64,000 bases of DNA from Myxococcales bacterium (GTDB lineage: Bacteria; Myxococcota_A; Polyangia; Nannocystales; Nannocystaceae). The first letter of the stretch is position 1, and every line of letters begins with the position of its first letter. The position numbers and the translations under genes were made by a program. The notes under the pieces are model-generated. The model was given only the letters and a program-made list of their open reading frames with translations. It was not told the origin of the DNA and searched no databases. The stretch lies in assembly GCA_020633335.1 (NCBI GenBank), contig JACKDU010000005.1, positions 1 through 64,000 of the forward strand, in the 5' to 3' direction. Below are positions 33,534 to 42,587 of the stretch, one piece after another.

Positions 33534-35159
33534 ATGCGACCGATCCTCCCGCGCCACGATCCCGACCCCGAGGGCCGCTCGCGCGAGCTGGCGGAGCGAC
33601 GATCGGAGTACACCTACGACCCGTCGATCCTCCCGCCCTTCGTCCTCTTCCACCGGCTCCCGCGGGAGGAGCTCTTCTCGCTCGGCTACTTCACCGAGCG
33701 CCTGGCCTCGTCGGCCGAGCTGCCGGCGAACCTGGTGGCGGTCAAGCTCCGGACGATCTTCGATCCCTTCGATCGCCTCGACGACTACGACGATCTCTTC
33801 ACGCTCCTGCCGCGGCCGGCGATCGCCGAGCGCTGGCGCGAGGACGCGAGCTTCGCCGAGCAGCGGGTCGCCGGGACCGAGACCCGGATGATCCGCCGGC
33901 TCGGTGAATTCCCGGACAACCTGCGGATCGAGCCGGCCCTCCTCGCCGGCCTCCTCGGCGAGCCGGGCGAGCGGGCGCTCGCGGAGGGGCGCCTCTTCGT
34001 CGCCGACTACGCGCTCCTCGACGGGATCCCCGGCGGGATGACCGACGCGCGGGTGAAGTTCGTCTACGCGCCGATCGCCCTCTTCCACCGCCGCGCGGGT
34101 GAGGCCGGGCTGCGGCCGGTGGCGATCCAGCTCGAGCAGCGGCCGCGCCCCGGCAACCTCTATACGCCGAGCGACGGCGACCACTGGCTCCTCGCCAAGA
34201 TCGCGGTCCAGGCGGCGGACTACACCCTCTCGATGATGGCCCACCACGTCCAGCGGGTGCACCTCGGGCTCGAGTCGGTGGCGATGGCGACGGCGCGCCA
34301 GCTCGCGCGGCGCCACCCGGTGGCGATCCTCCTGCGGCCCCACCTCCATGACGTGATGGTCCAGGAGGAGCTCTCGCGCCGCCTCTTCGTCAACCCGGGC
34401 GGCTACATCGAGCGACTCTTCGCGCCGACCCTCGAGGGCTCGCTCGAGATCGCGGCGCGCTCGCAGAGGGCGTGGGACTTCGGCGCCTGGGGGCTGGAGC
34501 GCGACCTCGCCGAGCGCGGGGTCGACGACCCCGCGAACTTGCCGCACTACCCCTTTCGTGACGACGGGCGGCTGGTCCACGCGGCCCTCGCCCGCTATGT
34601 CGCGGCCCACCTCGAGCGCGCGTACCCGGACGAGGCCGAGCTCGCGGCCGACGTCGAGATCCGGGCGTGGATCGAGGAGCTCGGCGACCCGGCGCGGGGG
34701 ACCTTGAAGGGGCTGCCGACGCGCCTCGAGCGCGCGGCGCTGGCCGGGCTCCTCACCGAGATCATCTTCCTCTCCGGGCCCTATCACTCGTCGCTCAACT
34801 ACCGCCAGCCGGAGTACGCGGCCTACGTCCCCAACCTGCCGATGGCGCTCTACGGGCCGATCCCGACCGACCGCGGGCCGCTCGACGAGGCCAGCCTCCT
34901 CGAGGTGTTGCCGCCGCAGCGGGCGGCGCTCGGGCAGCTCGAGATCATCAAGCTCCTCACCGACTACCAGCCCGATCGGCTCGGGTGCTTCCCCGAGGAT
35001 GATCCGCTGGTCCGGGTGCCCGAGCTGGCGGCGCTCGGTGAGGCGCTGCGGCGCGAGCTCGACGCGGCCGAGGTGACGATCGGGGCGCGCAACCGCGGGC
35101 GGGCGATCCCCTACACCGGGATGGTGCCGTCGCGGATCCTCAACGGCGCGAGCATGTGA
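33534..35159 (+). CDS. Lipoxygenase-family protein, one iron ligand missing
   Basis: 541 residues. The segment DHWLLAKIAVQAADY...HHVQRVH...ATARQLARRHPVAILLRPHL aligns with the lipoxygenase signature, and YHSSLNYRQPEYAAYVPNLP with the second one. In active enzymes the iron is held by His in D-x-x-x-H-Q-x-x-x-H, a third His, Asn, and the C-terminal Ile carboxylate. Here the first position is Ser233, while His238, His418 and Asn422 are kept, and the chain ends in Met541. So it is lipoxygenase-like, with either altered metal binding or no dioxygenase activity. Bacterial members oxidise polyunsaturated fatty acids. No signal peptide. Stand-alone gene. Confidence 0.85.
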   Translation: MRPILPRHDPDPEGRSRELAERRSEYTYDPSILPPFVLFHRLPREELFSLGYFTERLASSAELPANLVAVKLRTIFDPFDRLDDYDDLFTLLPRPAIAERWREDASFAEQRVAGTETRMIRRLGEFPDNLRIEPALLAGLLGEPGERALAEGRLFVADYALLDGIPGGMTDARVKFVYAPIALFHRRAGEAGLRPVAIQLEQRPRPGNLYTPSDGDHWLLAKIAVQAADYTLSMMAHHVQRVHLGLESVAMATARQLARRHPVAILLRPHLHDVMVQEELSRRLFVNPGGYIERLFAPTLEGSLEIAARSQRAWDFGAWGLERDLAERGVDDPANLPHYPFRDDGRLVHAALARYVAAHLERAYPDEAELAADVEIRAWIEELGDPARGTLKGLPTRLERAALAGLLTEIIFLSGPYHSSLNYRQPEYAAYVPNLPMALYGPIPTDRGPLDEASLLEVLPPQRAALGQLEIIKLLTDYQPDRLGCFPEDDPLVRVPELAALGEALRRELDAAEVTIGARNRGRAIPYTGMVPSRILNGASM

Positions 35160-35181
35160 GAGCGAGTGCGGCGAATGGGCG

Positions 35182-35375
35182 GTGTGGCCCGGCTTCGTCG
35201 AGTGCGATCTGGGTGCCCTCCCGAGCTCCAAAGTCACGGGCACGACCCCCTTCGGTCCGATCGCAGGGACGCGCGTGCTCTTTGCCATCGACGGCGCCGA
35301 CTCGGCGTCGTCGTCGAGGGGAGCTTCGACGCCCTCTATTGCGACGTGCTCGACTACTTCTCCGCCTGCTCCTAG
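35182..35375 (+). pseudogene. Possible decayed lipoprotein remnant
   Basis: Between the lipoxygenase and GMC genes, one frame gives SKVTGTTPFGPIAGTRVLFA and another ends VEGSFDALYCDVLDYFSACS before a stop. The pieces resemble small secreted proteins of this lineage broken by a frameshift. Evidence is weak. Confidence 0.28.
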
Positions 35376-37739
35376 CTAGCGCTCCTCCACCGGCCCCCGC
35401 GACCCGCGGAGGAAGTCGACGTAGGTGTCGAGGAGCGCGAAGCCGAAGAGCTTGCCGTACTCGATGAGCACCCGGGTCTTGGTCGCCGCGTCGAGGTCGC
35501 GGCCGAGGACCGTGAGCGAGCGGAGCTGGCGGAGGAAGTCGGCCATCTCGACCCGCAGGATCCCCTTGCCGAGGATCTCGCCGGCGGCGCTCGGGCCCTC
35601 GTGGATCGTCGTGTAGAGCGTCGTCATGTCGCTCCAGAGGTCGAGGCCGAAGTCGTCGCGGACCACCTTGTAGCCGTCGACGAAGAAGATCCGGCCGTCC
35701 TCGGCGTGGAGCTGCATGCGGTAGCGGAGGTTGCGGGTGGCGGCCTCCGAGAGGTCGTCGACGAAGAGATCGAAGGTGCCGTCGACCACCGTCAGGGGCG
35801 CGGAGGAGAGGGCGGGCGCGAGCGCCGAGCCGATCATCCCGGAGCGGTGGTTGGGGTCGCGATCGAGGGCGTCGAGGTCGCGCGAGAAGACGGTGAGGAG
35901 GAGCTCGAGGGTGCTCCCCTCGGCTCCGCCGCGGCGGGCCCCGACCGCGGGGTCGTCCTCGCCGAGGGAGAAGGCGCCGCGCATCGCCTCGGTGAAGGCG
36001 ACGCCGAGGGGCGCCTGGGTCGGCTCCGGCGGGCTCACGGGCGGCCACCCCTCGGCGATCTGCCAGCCGCGATCCTCGGCGAGGAGGGCGACCTGGCGCT
36101 CGGCGAGCGCGCAGATCGTCAGGAGGGGGTTGGCGCCGAGGGAGCGCGGGACGATCGCGCCGTCGCAGACGTAGAGGCCGTCGTGGACCGCGTCGCCCTC
36201 GCGGCCGGCGAAGACCCGGCCGCGCTCGTCGACGACGCCGTCACGCGCGTCGTCGGCCATCGCCGCGCCGCCGAGGGGGTGGACGGTGATCAGCGCGTTG
36301 TGGGTGAGCTTGGTCCAGAGCGGGTTGGGGACGAAGGCGCCGCCCTGAACGTCGACGAGGCCGCGGAGCTCGTCGTAGATCCCCGAGACCTCGCGGGCGA
36401 GGCCGACCTCCGGCCAGGTGATCCGCAGGCGGTCGTCGACCAGCGAGAGCGCGCCGCCGGAGTCGTCGTGGCTGGTGACGATGTAGGTCGTCGTGTGGGC
36501 GAGCGCGCCGTCGTCGTCGTCGCCGACGAGATCGGCGACCCGGCGGCCGAGGGCCGCGACCCGCTCGCGGAGGGCGCCCGGGTGGGCCTCGCCGAGGGCG
36601 CGGCTGACGAGCTGGAGGCCGACGTGGGCGAGCCCCGCGAGGGCCCCGGGGATCGCCCCGTCCTGGATCACCATCCCGTCCTCCAGGCGCTCCTGGCCGC
36701 TGCGATCGATCATCGCGGTGAGGAGGGGGCCGATCACCGGCCCCTCGTCGGCCGGACCCCAGCCGATCGCCTCGACCCGGCGGGCGGTGTTGTAGCCGAA
36801 GCCGATCACGTCGCCGTTGCCGGAGAAGCGCTCGCCGAGGCGATCGGAGAGGGGGAGGCCGGCCTCCTTTGAGCGCAGGAGGATCTCGGTGCTGCCGAGC
36901 GCGCCGGCGGCGAGGATCACGACGTCGGCGTCGATCGCCATCGGCGGCGCGTGGAAGAGGTCGCGGCCGTAGCCCGGCACGTCGACGTAGACCCGCCAGC
37001 GCCAGCCCTCCTGGGCGACGCGGAGGACGGCGACCTCGGCGAAGATCGCCGCGCCGTGGTTGTGGGCGTCGACGAGGTAGGTCTCGGCGACGGTGTTCTT
37101 CGCGCGGTGGTTGCAGCCGGTGATGCAGTCGCCGCAGCTGCGGCAGGTGCGTCGCACCTGGCCGGTGCGCGCGACCCCGTCGGCGAAGGAGACCGCGAGC
37201 GGGAGGCGGGTGATCGGGTAGCCGAGGCGATCGGCGGCGTCGGCGAGCGCCTGCATCTTCCCCGGGGTCGGCGCGTCCTCGGGGTAGGTGGCGGGGCGGA
37301 GCATCGCCTCGGCGCGCTCGCGTCCCCACGCGAGGCCGCGATCGAGGTCGGCCCGGATCGCCGCCGGCCAGCGGGGATCCTCGAAGACCCGGGGCTCCGG
37401 CCAGAGGCAGACGTTGGCGTTGATCAGCGAGGTCCCGCCGACGCCGCAGCCGATGACCGCGGTGATGTCGGGGTTCACCCGGAAGTCGAAGAGCGCCCGC
37501 GGATCGCCGAGGTGGCCGTCGCCGATCCCCGGCGCCTGGACCTGGACCTCGCGGCGGAAGGCGTCGCCGTCCCGCGGGAAGTCGCCGGGGAGGAGCTCGC
37601 GGCCCCGCTCGAGGACGCAGACGTCGCGGCCAGCGCGGGCCAGCCGGCTTGCCGCGATCCCGCCGCCGTAGCCCGAGCCGACGACGATCACCTCGTAGTG
37701 GCCGCGGAGCTGCTCGATCGGGCGGGTGAGGCGGGGCAT
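35376..37739 (-). CDS. GMC oxidoreductase, cholesterol-oxidase type
   Basis: 787 residues. The N-terminus has the FAD Rossmann motif VIVVGSGYGGGIAASRLARA, then GCGVGGTSLINANVCL, and a Cys cluster CRSCGDCITGCNHRAKNT typical of the ChoD-like branch. The C-terminal GMC part has VHPLGGAAM and DGAIVPRSLGANPLLTICAL (substrate/active-site region). After ~residue 560 there is an extra ~220-residue domain (GTFDLFVDDLSEAATRNLRY, TTLYTTIHEGP) like the one in long GMC oxidoreductases of mycobacteria and myxobacteria. Likely oxidises a sterol or other secondary alcohol. No signal peptide. Convergent with the lipoxygenase; both concern lipid oxidation, which may be coincidence. Confidence 0.9.
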   Translation of the reverse strand: MPRLTRPIEQLRGHYEVIVVGSGYGGGIAASRLARAGRDVCVLERGRELLPGDFPRDGDAFRREVQVQAPGIGDGHLGDPRALFDFRVNPDITAVIGCGVGGTSLINANVCLWPEPRVFEDPRWPAAIRADLDRGLAWGRERAEAMLRPATYPEDAPTPGKMQALADAADRLGYPITRLPLAVSFADGVARTGQVRRTCRSCGDCITGCNHRAKNTVAETYLVDAHNHGAAIFAEVAVLRVAQEGWRWRVYVDVPGYGRDLFHAPPMAIDADVVILAAGALGSTEILLRSKEAGLPLSDRLGERFSGNGDVIGFGYNTARRVEAIGWGPADEGPVIGPLLTAMIDRSGQERLEDGMVIQDGAIPGALAGLAHVGLQLVSRALGEAHPGALRERVAALGRRVADLVGDDDDGALAHTTTYIVTSHDDSGGALSLVDDRLRITWPEVGLAREVSGIYDELRGLVDVQGGAFVPNPLWTKLTHNALITVHPLGGAAMADDARDGVVDERGRVFAGREGDAVHDGLYVCDGAIVPRSLGANPLLTICALAERQVALLAEDRGWQIAEGWPPVSPPEPTQAPLGVAFTEAMRGAFSLGEDDPAVGARRGGAEGSTLELLLTVFSRDLDALDRDPNHRSGMIGSALAPALSSAPLTVVDGTFDLFVDDLSEAATRNLRYRMQLHAEDGRIFFVDGYKVVRDDFGLDLWSDMTTLYTTIHEGPSAAGEILGKGILRVEMADFLRQLRSLTVLGRDLDAATKTRVLIEYGKLFGFALLDTYVDFLRGSRGPVEER

Positions 37740-37850
37740 CCGGGGATGATACGCCGCCGCTCGCGGCGGTGGGTGGCCGAAATCGCGCGGTCGCCGGGGG
37801 GCCGGGAGGGGTCGTGGCGGGCGAACGACGCGCTCTCGCGTTGGTGCCAA

Positions 37851-37878
37851 AAGGACATGTCTGAATAGGCATGTCCTT
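37851..37878. repeat. TGTCC/GGACA inverted repeat, 9-bp arms
   Basis: AAGGACATG-tctgaatagg-CATGTCCTT, perfect arms with a 10-nt spacer, one helical turn between centres of similar half-sites. Its place in a divergent promoter region suggests an operator. Longest member of the TGTCC/GGACA set. Confidence 0.7.
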
Positions 37879-37905
37879 GAGTGCATTGGTCGATTTTTTC
37901 ATGGG

Positions 37906-37933
37906 TTGCGCGCGGCATGATCGTTGCTATGGT
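37906..37933 (+). promoter_or_regulatory. Candidate sigma-70-type promoter
   Basis: TTGCGC (37906-37911), 16-bp spacer, TATGGT (37928-37933), upstream of the gene at 38054. The -35 box is identical to the one proposed for the retron operon. Confidence 0.35.
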
Positions 37934-38053
37934 TGTGAGGTCGTTGTCAGCGTCCCTGTCGAGTCAGGAGGACTCCGGGCGCGCGCTGACCCCGATCACC
38001 ACCACCAACCATGCGGGCGCGACCTCGTCGCCAGGCCCGCGCCAAGGAGCGCC

Positions 38054-39058
38054 ATGTACCCGAGCCAGGAGCCGCAGACCGAGCCCATGAACGTCACCCC
38101 GATCCCCGCGTCGCCGCGTCCCGCGGCCGCCTTCGTCCGCCATCGGGCCCGCCCGCGCTGGGGGCTCGGGGCGCTCCTCTGGGAGCGCGAGGGCAAGCGC
38201 TCCTATCGCTTCGAGGACGGCGCCGCCCGGACCTTCAAGCGCGGCTACTACCACCTCCTCACGCCGACCAAGCCGCCGGCGTCGATGACCGAGCTCGAGC
38301 TCCGGGAGCTCGCGGCCGACGCCCGGGGCGGGGCGAGCACCGGGCTCCGCGCCCAGCTCGAGCTCTTCCTCGCCGCCTTCCCCGGCGGCTTCGAGGACCC
38401 GCGCTGGCTCGCCGATCGCCGGGGCGTCGGCGTCCGGCGGGCGCTCAAGCGGCACCGCGAGCCGGTGCTGGCGGCGGCGGCCGAGCGCCTCGCGCTCGCG
38501 GCGATCGATCGGCGGATCGACGCCGGCGAGCACGGCGAGCTCTGGGCCGAGGTCGTCGAGCTCCTCGCTCGCACCGATCTCCTGCCGCCGAGCCAGCGCC
38601 GGGGCCTCGAGGCGGTCGTCGCCGGGCCCGCGCTGAGCCGGGCGCTCCGCGACTTCCTCCACGGCGTCGACGAGGAGGCGCTCCGCTTCGAGGCGATGCG
38701 CCGGGCGCTCGGATCGGCGGCGTGGTCGTGGGCGCTGGCGACGACCCTGCGCGCCCTCGTCGATCCCCTCGGCGAGGTGCCGGTGCGGCCCAGCGTCTTC
38801 GCGGCCCAGGCCCGCGCGACCGGGGCCTCGCTCACCGCCTCGCGGGCGCCGAGCGCCCGCGCGTACCACGGCTACCTCCGCCTCGCCCGCGACGTCCGCG
38901 ACTGGCTGATCGCCCAGGGGATGCGGCCCCGCGATCTCATCGACGTCCACGACTTCATCTGGGAGACGATGCGGCCGGCGGCCCAAAGGGCGATGAAGGA
39001 GCGGGCGAGGGGGCGCGCTCGGCCGGCGGAGCCGGTCGCCGAGGCGAGCGCGGCCTGA
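38054..39058 (+). CDS. Unknown protein with DUF3553-like N-terminus
   Basis: 334 residues from ATG 38054, chosen for AAGGAG at 38044-38049. Residues ~30-75 (FVRHRARPRWGLGALLWERE, RSYRFEDGAARTFKRGYYHL) resemble a small beta-barrel of the DUF3553/CarD-like kind (VRH..RPEWGLG). The rest is helical, charged and unrecognised (LRAQLELFLAAFPGGFEDPR, WLIAQGMRPRDLIDVHDFIW). No signal or membrane segment. Function unknown. Confidence 0.72.
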   Translation: MYPSQEPQTEPMNVTPIPASPRPAAAFVRHRARPRWGLGALLWEREGKRSYRFEDGAARTFKRGYYHLLTPTKPPASMTELELRELAADARGGASTGLRAQLELFLAAFPGGFEDPRWLADRRGVGVRRALKRHREPVLAAAAERLALAAIDRRIDAGEHGELWAEVVELLARTDLLPPSQRRGLEAVVAGPALSRALRDFLHGVDEEALRFEAMRRALGSAAWSWALATTLRALVDPLGEVPVRPSVFAAQARATGASLTASRAPSARAYHGYLRLARDVRDWLIAQGMRPRDLIDVHDFIWETMRPAAQRAMKERARGRARPAEPVAEASAA

Positions 39059-39134
39059 GCCAGCAGCTTCGAGGAGCCCCACCTGCGGCGATGAGACGAG
39101 GCGGAGAGCGGAGCGATCCGTCCGGGTCCGAGCG

Positions 39135-41003
39135 CTAGCCGGCGCGATGGTCACCTGGCCCATGGGACATCCCCGGGACCCACACGCGGAGGTAGGGCGA
39201 GCGCTCGAGGATCTCGATCGCATGCGCGCTGACCCGAGCGGTCGGGAAGCGGAGGAATTCGAGCCCCGCGAGGTGGGGCGCGCCCGCCAGGGCGATCACC
39301 GCGGCGTCGTCGAACGCGAAGCCCGTGAAGGTGAGGCGGCGGAGCCCGGAGAGGTGGGTGGCCTCGGCGATCCGCAGGGCCGCCGCGCCGCTGAGGTGCT
39401 TGCTCTCGAGCTCGAGGGTGGCGAGCGCGGGCCCGAGGCGCGGGAGCACGCGCTCGACTGCCGCGTCGTCGAGGCCGTCGGCGCGGAGCTCGAGGTGCTC
39501 GAGCGCGGGCATCGCGGGGCCCGCGATCCAGGCGGGCCCGGCCGGGACCTTGGCGTAGAGGACGAAGAGGTGGTGGAGGCTCGCGGGGAGGGAGCCGAAG
39601 AGCTCCGCCGCGCCCGCGTCGTCGAGGTCGCAGTGCTCGAGGATCAGCGTCTCGAGCGCAGGGAGCTCCCAGCCCGCGAGGGCCGCGCTCAGGGAGACGG
39701 TCTCGCCGTAGAGCGAGAGGTAGCGGTCGGGCTCGAGGTGGAGCCAGGTCAGCTCGGCCCAGGAGCCCGCGGCGAGGCGCTCGAGCGAGAGGTCGTCGAT
39801 CCCGCGGAGCTCGAGGCGACGGATCGGCGATCGTCGGCTGGCGTCGATGAGGGCGTCGACGAGCGCCACCGGCAGGAGGTCGACGTGGACCTCGAGGCGC
39901 TCGGGGCGGACGCGCTCGAGCGAGGCCTTCGCCGCGCTGACGTCGAGCCGGTCGTCGTCTCCGCGGCGGATCCGCAGCCGGCGCGGCGAGGCGCGCTCGA
40001 GGAGCTCGGCGCTCTCGATCCAGGCGGCGACGAGCGGCACGTCGCCGTCGCGCTGGAGGAGGAGGACCAGGAAGGGGCGGTCGGCGACGAGGCGGCGGCG
40101 GCGACCGGCGCTCCCGCCCATCGCGAATTCGCTGCGGAGCTCGGCGCCGTTCTCGTCGAGGCGGAGGCCGACCCGCTGGATGCACTCGGCGAAGCGCTCG
40201 CCGACGAAGCCCGGGTTGGCGAGGGGGCGATCGGTCAGCGCCTCGTAGCGCTGGCAGAGGTCGAGGTCGACGATCGGGATCTCGAGGCGCTCGTCGGTGC
40301 GCAGGCGCGCGTCCGGGTGGGCGCCGACGTCGGGGCGGAGGCGCCCGCGGACCTCGTCGACGGTCGCGGCGAGGGTCGCCCCCGGGGGGACGCAGGCGAC
40401 GACGAGGCGGGTGCCCGGGTCCTCGCCGAGGAGCTCGACGATCCACCCCCGCGCCCAGACCTCGTCGGGTTCGTCGTGGTAGGGCGCGTGGACCATGCAG
40501 GCGTCGAGCCGCGGGTCGTCGTCGGCGAACCAGAAGAGGCCGAAGGCGTGGACGAAGTCGCCGGCGAAGAGGAGCGGCTCGGTGCTGCGATCGAAGGGCT
40601 GGGCGAAGCGGTGGCGGACGTGGACCTGGGAGTAGGCGAAGAGGCCCGGCGCGGGGGCGAGGATCGAGGGCTCGCGGCCGAAGCGGGCGAGGCAAGCGGC
40701 GCGGATCGTCGCGTCGAGCTCCGGCCCCCAGCGGTCGGCGGCGGCGACGTAGTAGCGCTCGGCGATCGCGGCCGCGTCGTCGCGCGAGGCGGCGACCTCG
40801 GCGAGGGTCGCCGTCGCCTCGGGCGCCTCGTCGGCGAAGCAGAGCGGGCCGCCGAGGGTCCGCTCGAGCGCGGCGAACCCGAGCGCTCCGCTCACGCACC
40901 AGAGCGCGTTGACGCCGGGCTCCAGGGGGAGGCCGAGCCCGAGGCCGACGCGGGTCTCGACGAGCTCGCGGCCTTCGGGGGTCCAGGGTCGTGAGCGCGG
41001 CAC
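39135..41003 (-). CDS. Serpin-like domain fused to leucine-rich repeats
   Basis: 622 residues from GTG 41003. Residues ~20-355 have serpin-like features: NALWCVSGALGFAALERTLG near the start, AYSQVHVRHRFAQPFDRSTE, then CIQRVGLRLDENGAELRSEF followed by ADRPFLVLLLQRDGDVPLVA, the pattern of a serpin hinge, reactive loop and the conserved DxPFL-F region. Residues ~375-610 are leucine-rich repeats (LRRLTFTGFAFDDAAVIALA, ALEHLELRADGLDDAAVERV). No signal peptide is visible. A serpin-like module joined to an LRR module would be an unusual protease-binding scaffold; the serpin call is from pattern, not alignment. Divergent from a methyltransferase, 50 bp between starts. Confidence 0.6.
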   Translation of the reverse strand: MPRSRPWTPEGRELVETRVGLGLGLPLEPGVNALWCVSGALGFAALERTLGGPLCFADEAPEATATLAEVAASRDDAAAIAERYYVAAADRWGPELDATIRAACLARFGREPSILAPAPGLFAYSQVHVRHRFAQPFDRSTEPLLFAGDFVHAFGLFWFADDDPRLDACMVHAPYHDEPDEVWARGWIVELLGEDPGTRLVVACVPPGATLAATVDEVRGRLRPDVGAHPDARLRTDERLEIPIVDLDLCQRYEALTDRPLANPGFVGERFAECIQRVGLRLDENGAELRSEFAMGGSAGRRRRLVADRPFLVLLLQRDGDVPLVAAWIESAELLERASPRRLRIRRGDDDRLDVSAAKASLERVRPERLEVHVDLLPVALVDALIDASRRSPIRRLELRGIDDLSLERLAAGSWAELTWLHLEPDRYLSLYGETVSLSAALAGWELPALETLILEHCDLDDAGAAELFGSLPASLHHLFVLYAKVPAGPAWIAGPAMPALEHLELRADGLDDAAVERVLPRLGPALATLELESKHLSGAAALRIAEATHLSGLRRLTFTGFAFDDAAVIALAGAPHLAGLEFLRFPTARVSAHAIEILERSPYLRVWVPGMSHGPGDHRAG

Positions 41004-41053
41004 CGCGGCGGATCATACCCCCGCGCGTGAGCTCGCAGGCTACCCTCGGGGCC

Positions 41054-41818
41054 ATGCGCGGGCTTGGCGAGCAGTACTCCCGGCAATACGCCTGGCGACG
41101 CTGGGACGCGATCCTCGATCGCCTCGGGCCGATCGCCGGCCAGGTGGTCCTCGATCTCGGCTGCGCGATCGGAGATCAGAGCGCGGCGCTGGCGGCCCGC
41201 GGCGCCCGGGTGATCGGCGTCGATCGGGATCCGGCGCTCCTCGAGGTCGCGCGGGGGCGCGCGATCCCCGGGGCGCGCTTCGTCGAGGGCGACCTCCACG
41301 GCGACCTGGCGCTCGCCGAGGGCGCGGCCGACGGCCTCTGGCTCGGCTTCTCGGCGGCCTACTTCCCGGCGATCGCCGAGGCGCTGGAGCGCTGGCAGCG
41401 ATGGCTGCGGCCGACGGCCTGGATCGCGGTCACCGAGGTCGACGATCTCCTCGGTCACGCGCCCTCCGAGCCCGACGACCGGGCGGCGATCGAGGCGTTC
41501 TACGCGGCCGCGCGGGCCGACGGGCGCTACGAGTTCCGGCTCCGCGAGCGCCTGCGGGCGGCCCTGATCGCCGGCGGCTGGCGGATCGAGCGCGACGAGG
41601 AGGTCGCCGACGATGAGCTCGCGTTTGAGGGACCTGCGTCGCCGGAGGTCCTCGAGGCCTGGCGCGCGCGGCTGGCGAGGATGCCCGGCCTCGCCGCCCA
41701 CCTCGGGGCGTCGTGGCCGGGCTTTCGCGCGCGCCTCCTCGCGGCCCTCGCCGCGCCCTCGCACCGCGCCAGCGCGCGGGTGTGGACGATGGTCGCCCGG
41801 CGCTCGGCGGCCGTGTGA
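41054..41818 (+). CDS. SAM-dependent methyltransferase
   Basis: 254 residues, start MRGLGEQYSRQYAWRRWDAI. Class I fold motif I is VVLDLGCAIGDQSAALAARG, the acidic strand-2 end is VIGVDRDP, and the motif III-like FVEGDLHG follows. It belongs to the Methyltransf_11/25 type acting on small molecules or lipids; the substrate is unknown. Divergent from the serpin-like gene. Confidence 0.85.
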   Translation: MRGLGEQYSRQYAWRRWDAILDRLGPIAGQVVLDLGCAIGDQSAALAARGARVIGVDRDPALLEVARGRAIPGARFVEGDLHGDLALAEGAADGLWLGFSAAYFPAIAEALERWQRWLRPTAWIAVTEVDDLLGHAPSEPDDRAAIEAFYAAARADGRYEFRLRERLRAALIAGGWRIERDEEVADDELAFEGPASPEVLEAWRARLARMPGLAAHLGASWPGFRARLLAALAAPSHRASARVWTMVARRSAAV

Positions 41819-41955
41819 GGGCGGGGCGGTGGCTCCATAATTGATCTGCTCCTTTGAGCATGTCTTAAGAGCCAGTGTCGAGGCAGCGACGGCGGCGCGC
41901 GAGGGCGCGGCCTCGCGCTGCGCGGACCCGCGGGGTCCCCTTCGATCTCGAGTGA

Positions 41956-42528
41956 TCAGCGGCGGCCGCGGCCGCGCGCGCTCTTTGTCCTGGCGGCGGC
42001 GCGGCGCTTCGGCGGCGCCTCGTCGGCGGCCGCGAGGTAGCTCGGGAGGACCTCGCTCCGCCGGAGATCGAAGACCAGCGAGGTCTCGACGTGGGCGACC
42101 TCGGGGCGGGCGCTGATCAGATCGACGGCGAGCTCGCGGAGCTCGTCGGTGGTCCGGGTGGCGACGTGGACCAGGAAGTCGGTCGCCCCCGAGATGTAGT
42201 AGACGCCGAGGACCGCGGGGTGGGCGGCGACCTCGTCCATGAAGCCGCCGACCAGGGGGGCCGAGTGCTCGCCGAGGCGGACGGCGATGAGCGCCTGGAG
42301 GGCGATCCCCAGCGCCTTCGGATCGACCCGCGCATGCGACCCGAGGAGGACGCCGCGCTCCTCGAGGCGACGCACCCGCTCGAGGCAGCTCGAGGGCGCC
42401 AGGCCGACCGCGGCCGCGAGCTCCTTGTTCGAGCGCCGCGCGTCCTTCTGCAGGAGGTCGAGGAGCTCGAAGTCAATTCGGTCGAGGTGATGCGGCTCCG
42501 GGTCTTTCCGAACACGATTCGGGTGCAT
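41956..42528 (-). CDS. Lrp/AsnC-family regulator
   Basis: 190 residues. HTH at ~18-65 (LDRIDFELLDLLQKDARRSN, AAAVGLAPSSCLERVRRLEE) and the RAM ligand domain at ~80-155 (ALIAVRLGEHSAPLVGGFMD, GVYYISGATDFLVHVATRTT). These proteins sense amino acids. The basic tail (RRAAARTKSARGRGRR) is an addition. The adjacent divergent gene encodes a ThrE-type amino-acid exporter, which makes it the obvious target. Confidence 0.92.
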   Translation of the reverse strand: MHPNRVRKDPEPHHLDRIDFELLDLLQKDARRSNKELAAAVGLAPSSCLERVRRLEERGVLLGSHARVDPKALGIALQALIAVRLGEHSAPLVGGFMDEVAAHPAVLGVYYISGATDFLVHVATRTTDELRELAVDLISARPEVAHVETSLVFDLRRSEVLPSYLAAADEAPPKRRAAARTKSARGRGRR

Positions 42529-42587
42529 TGGTGTTCTTCTTGTCCCATGATTCGAGCATCCGATCCACGGGGAACAATCTTCGGACG
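42529..42587. promoter_or_regulatory. Divergent control region Lrp regulator / exporter
   Basis: 59 bp between the two starts. It holds the AT-richer stretch TTCTTCTTGTCCCATGATTC and a loose dyad ATGATTCGAGCAT. An Lrp-type regulator commonly controls the divergent exporter. Inference. Confidence 0.4.

Larger units (their letters stand above)
37740..38053. other. 314-bp divergent intergenic region
   Basis: No gene. It holds a 9-bp inverted repeat (37851-37878), an AT-richer stretch (GATTTTTTCATGG) and a plausible plus-strand promoter (37906-37933) for the gene at 38054. It is the control region between the GMC oxidoreductase and that gene. Confidence 0.6.

Noticed and set aside
38011..38053. 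Upstream start for the DUF3553-like gene at 37871
   Set aside because: The extra N-terminus overlaps the inverted repeat and promoter-like region and is not protein-like; AAGGAG before ATG 38054 decides the start.
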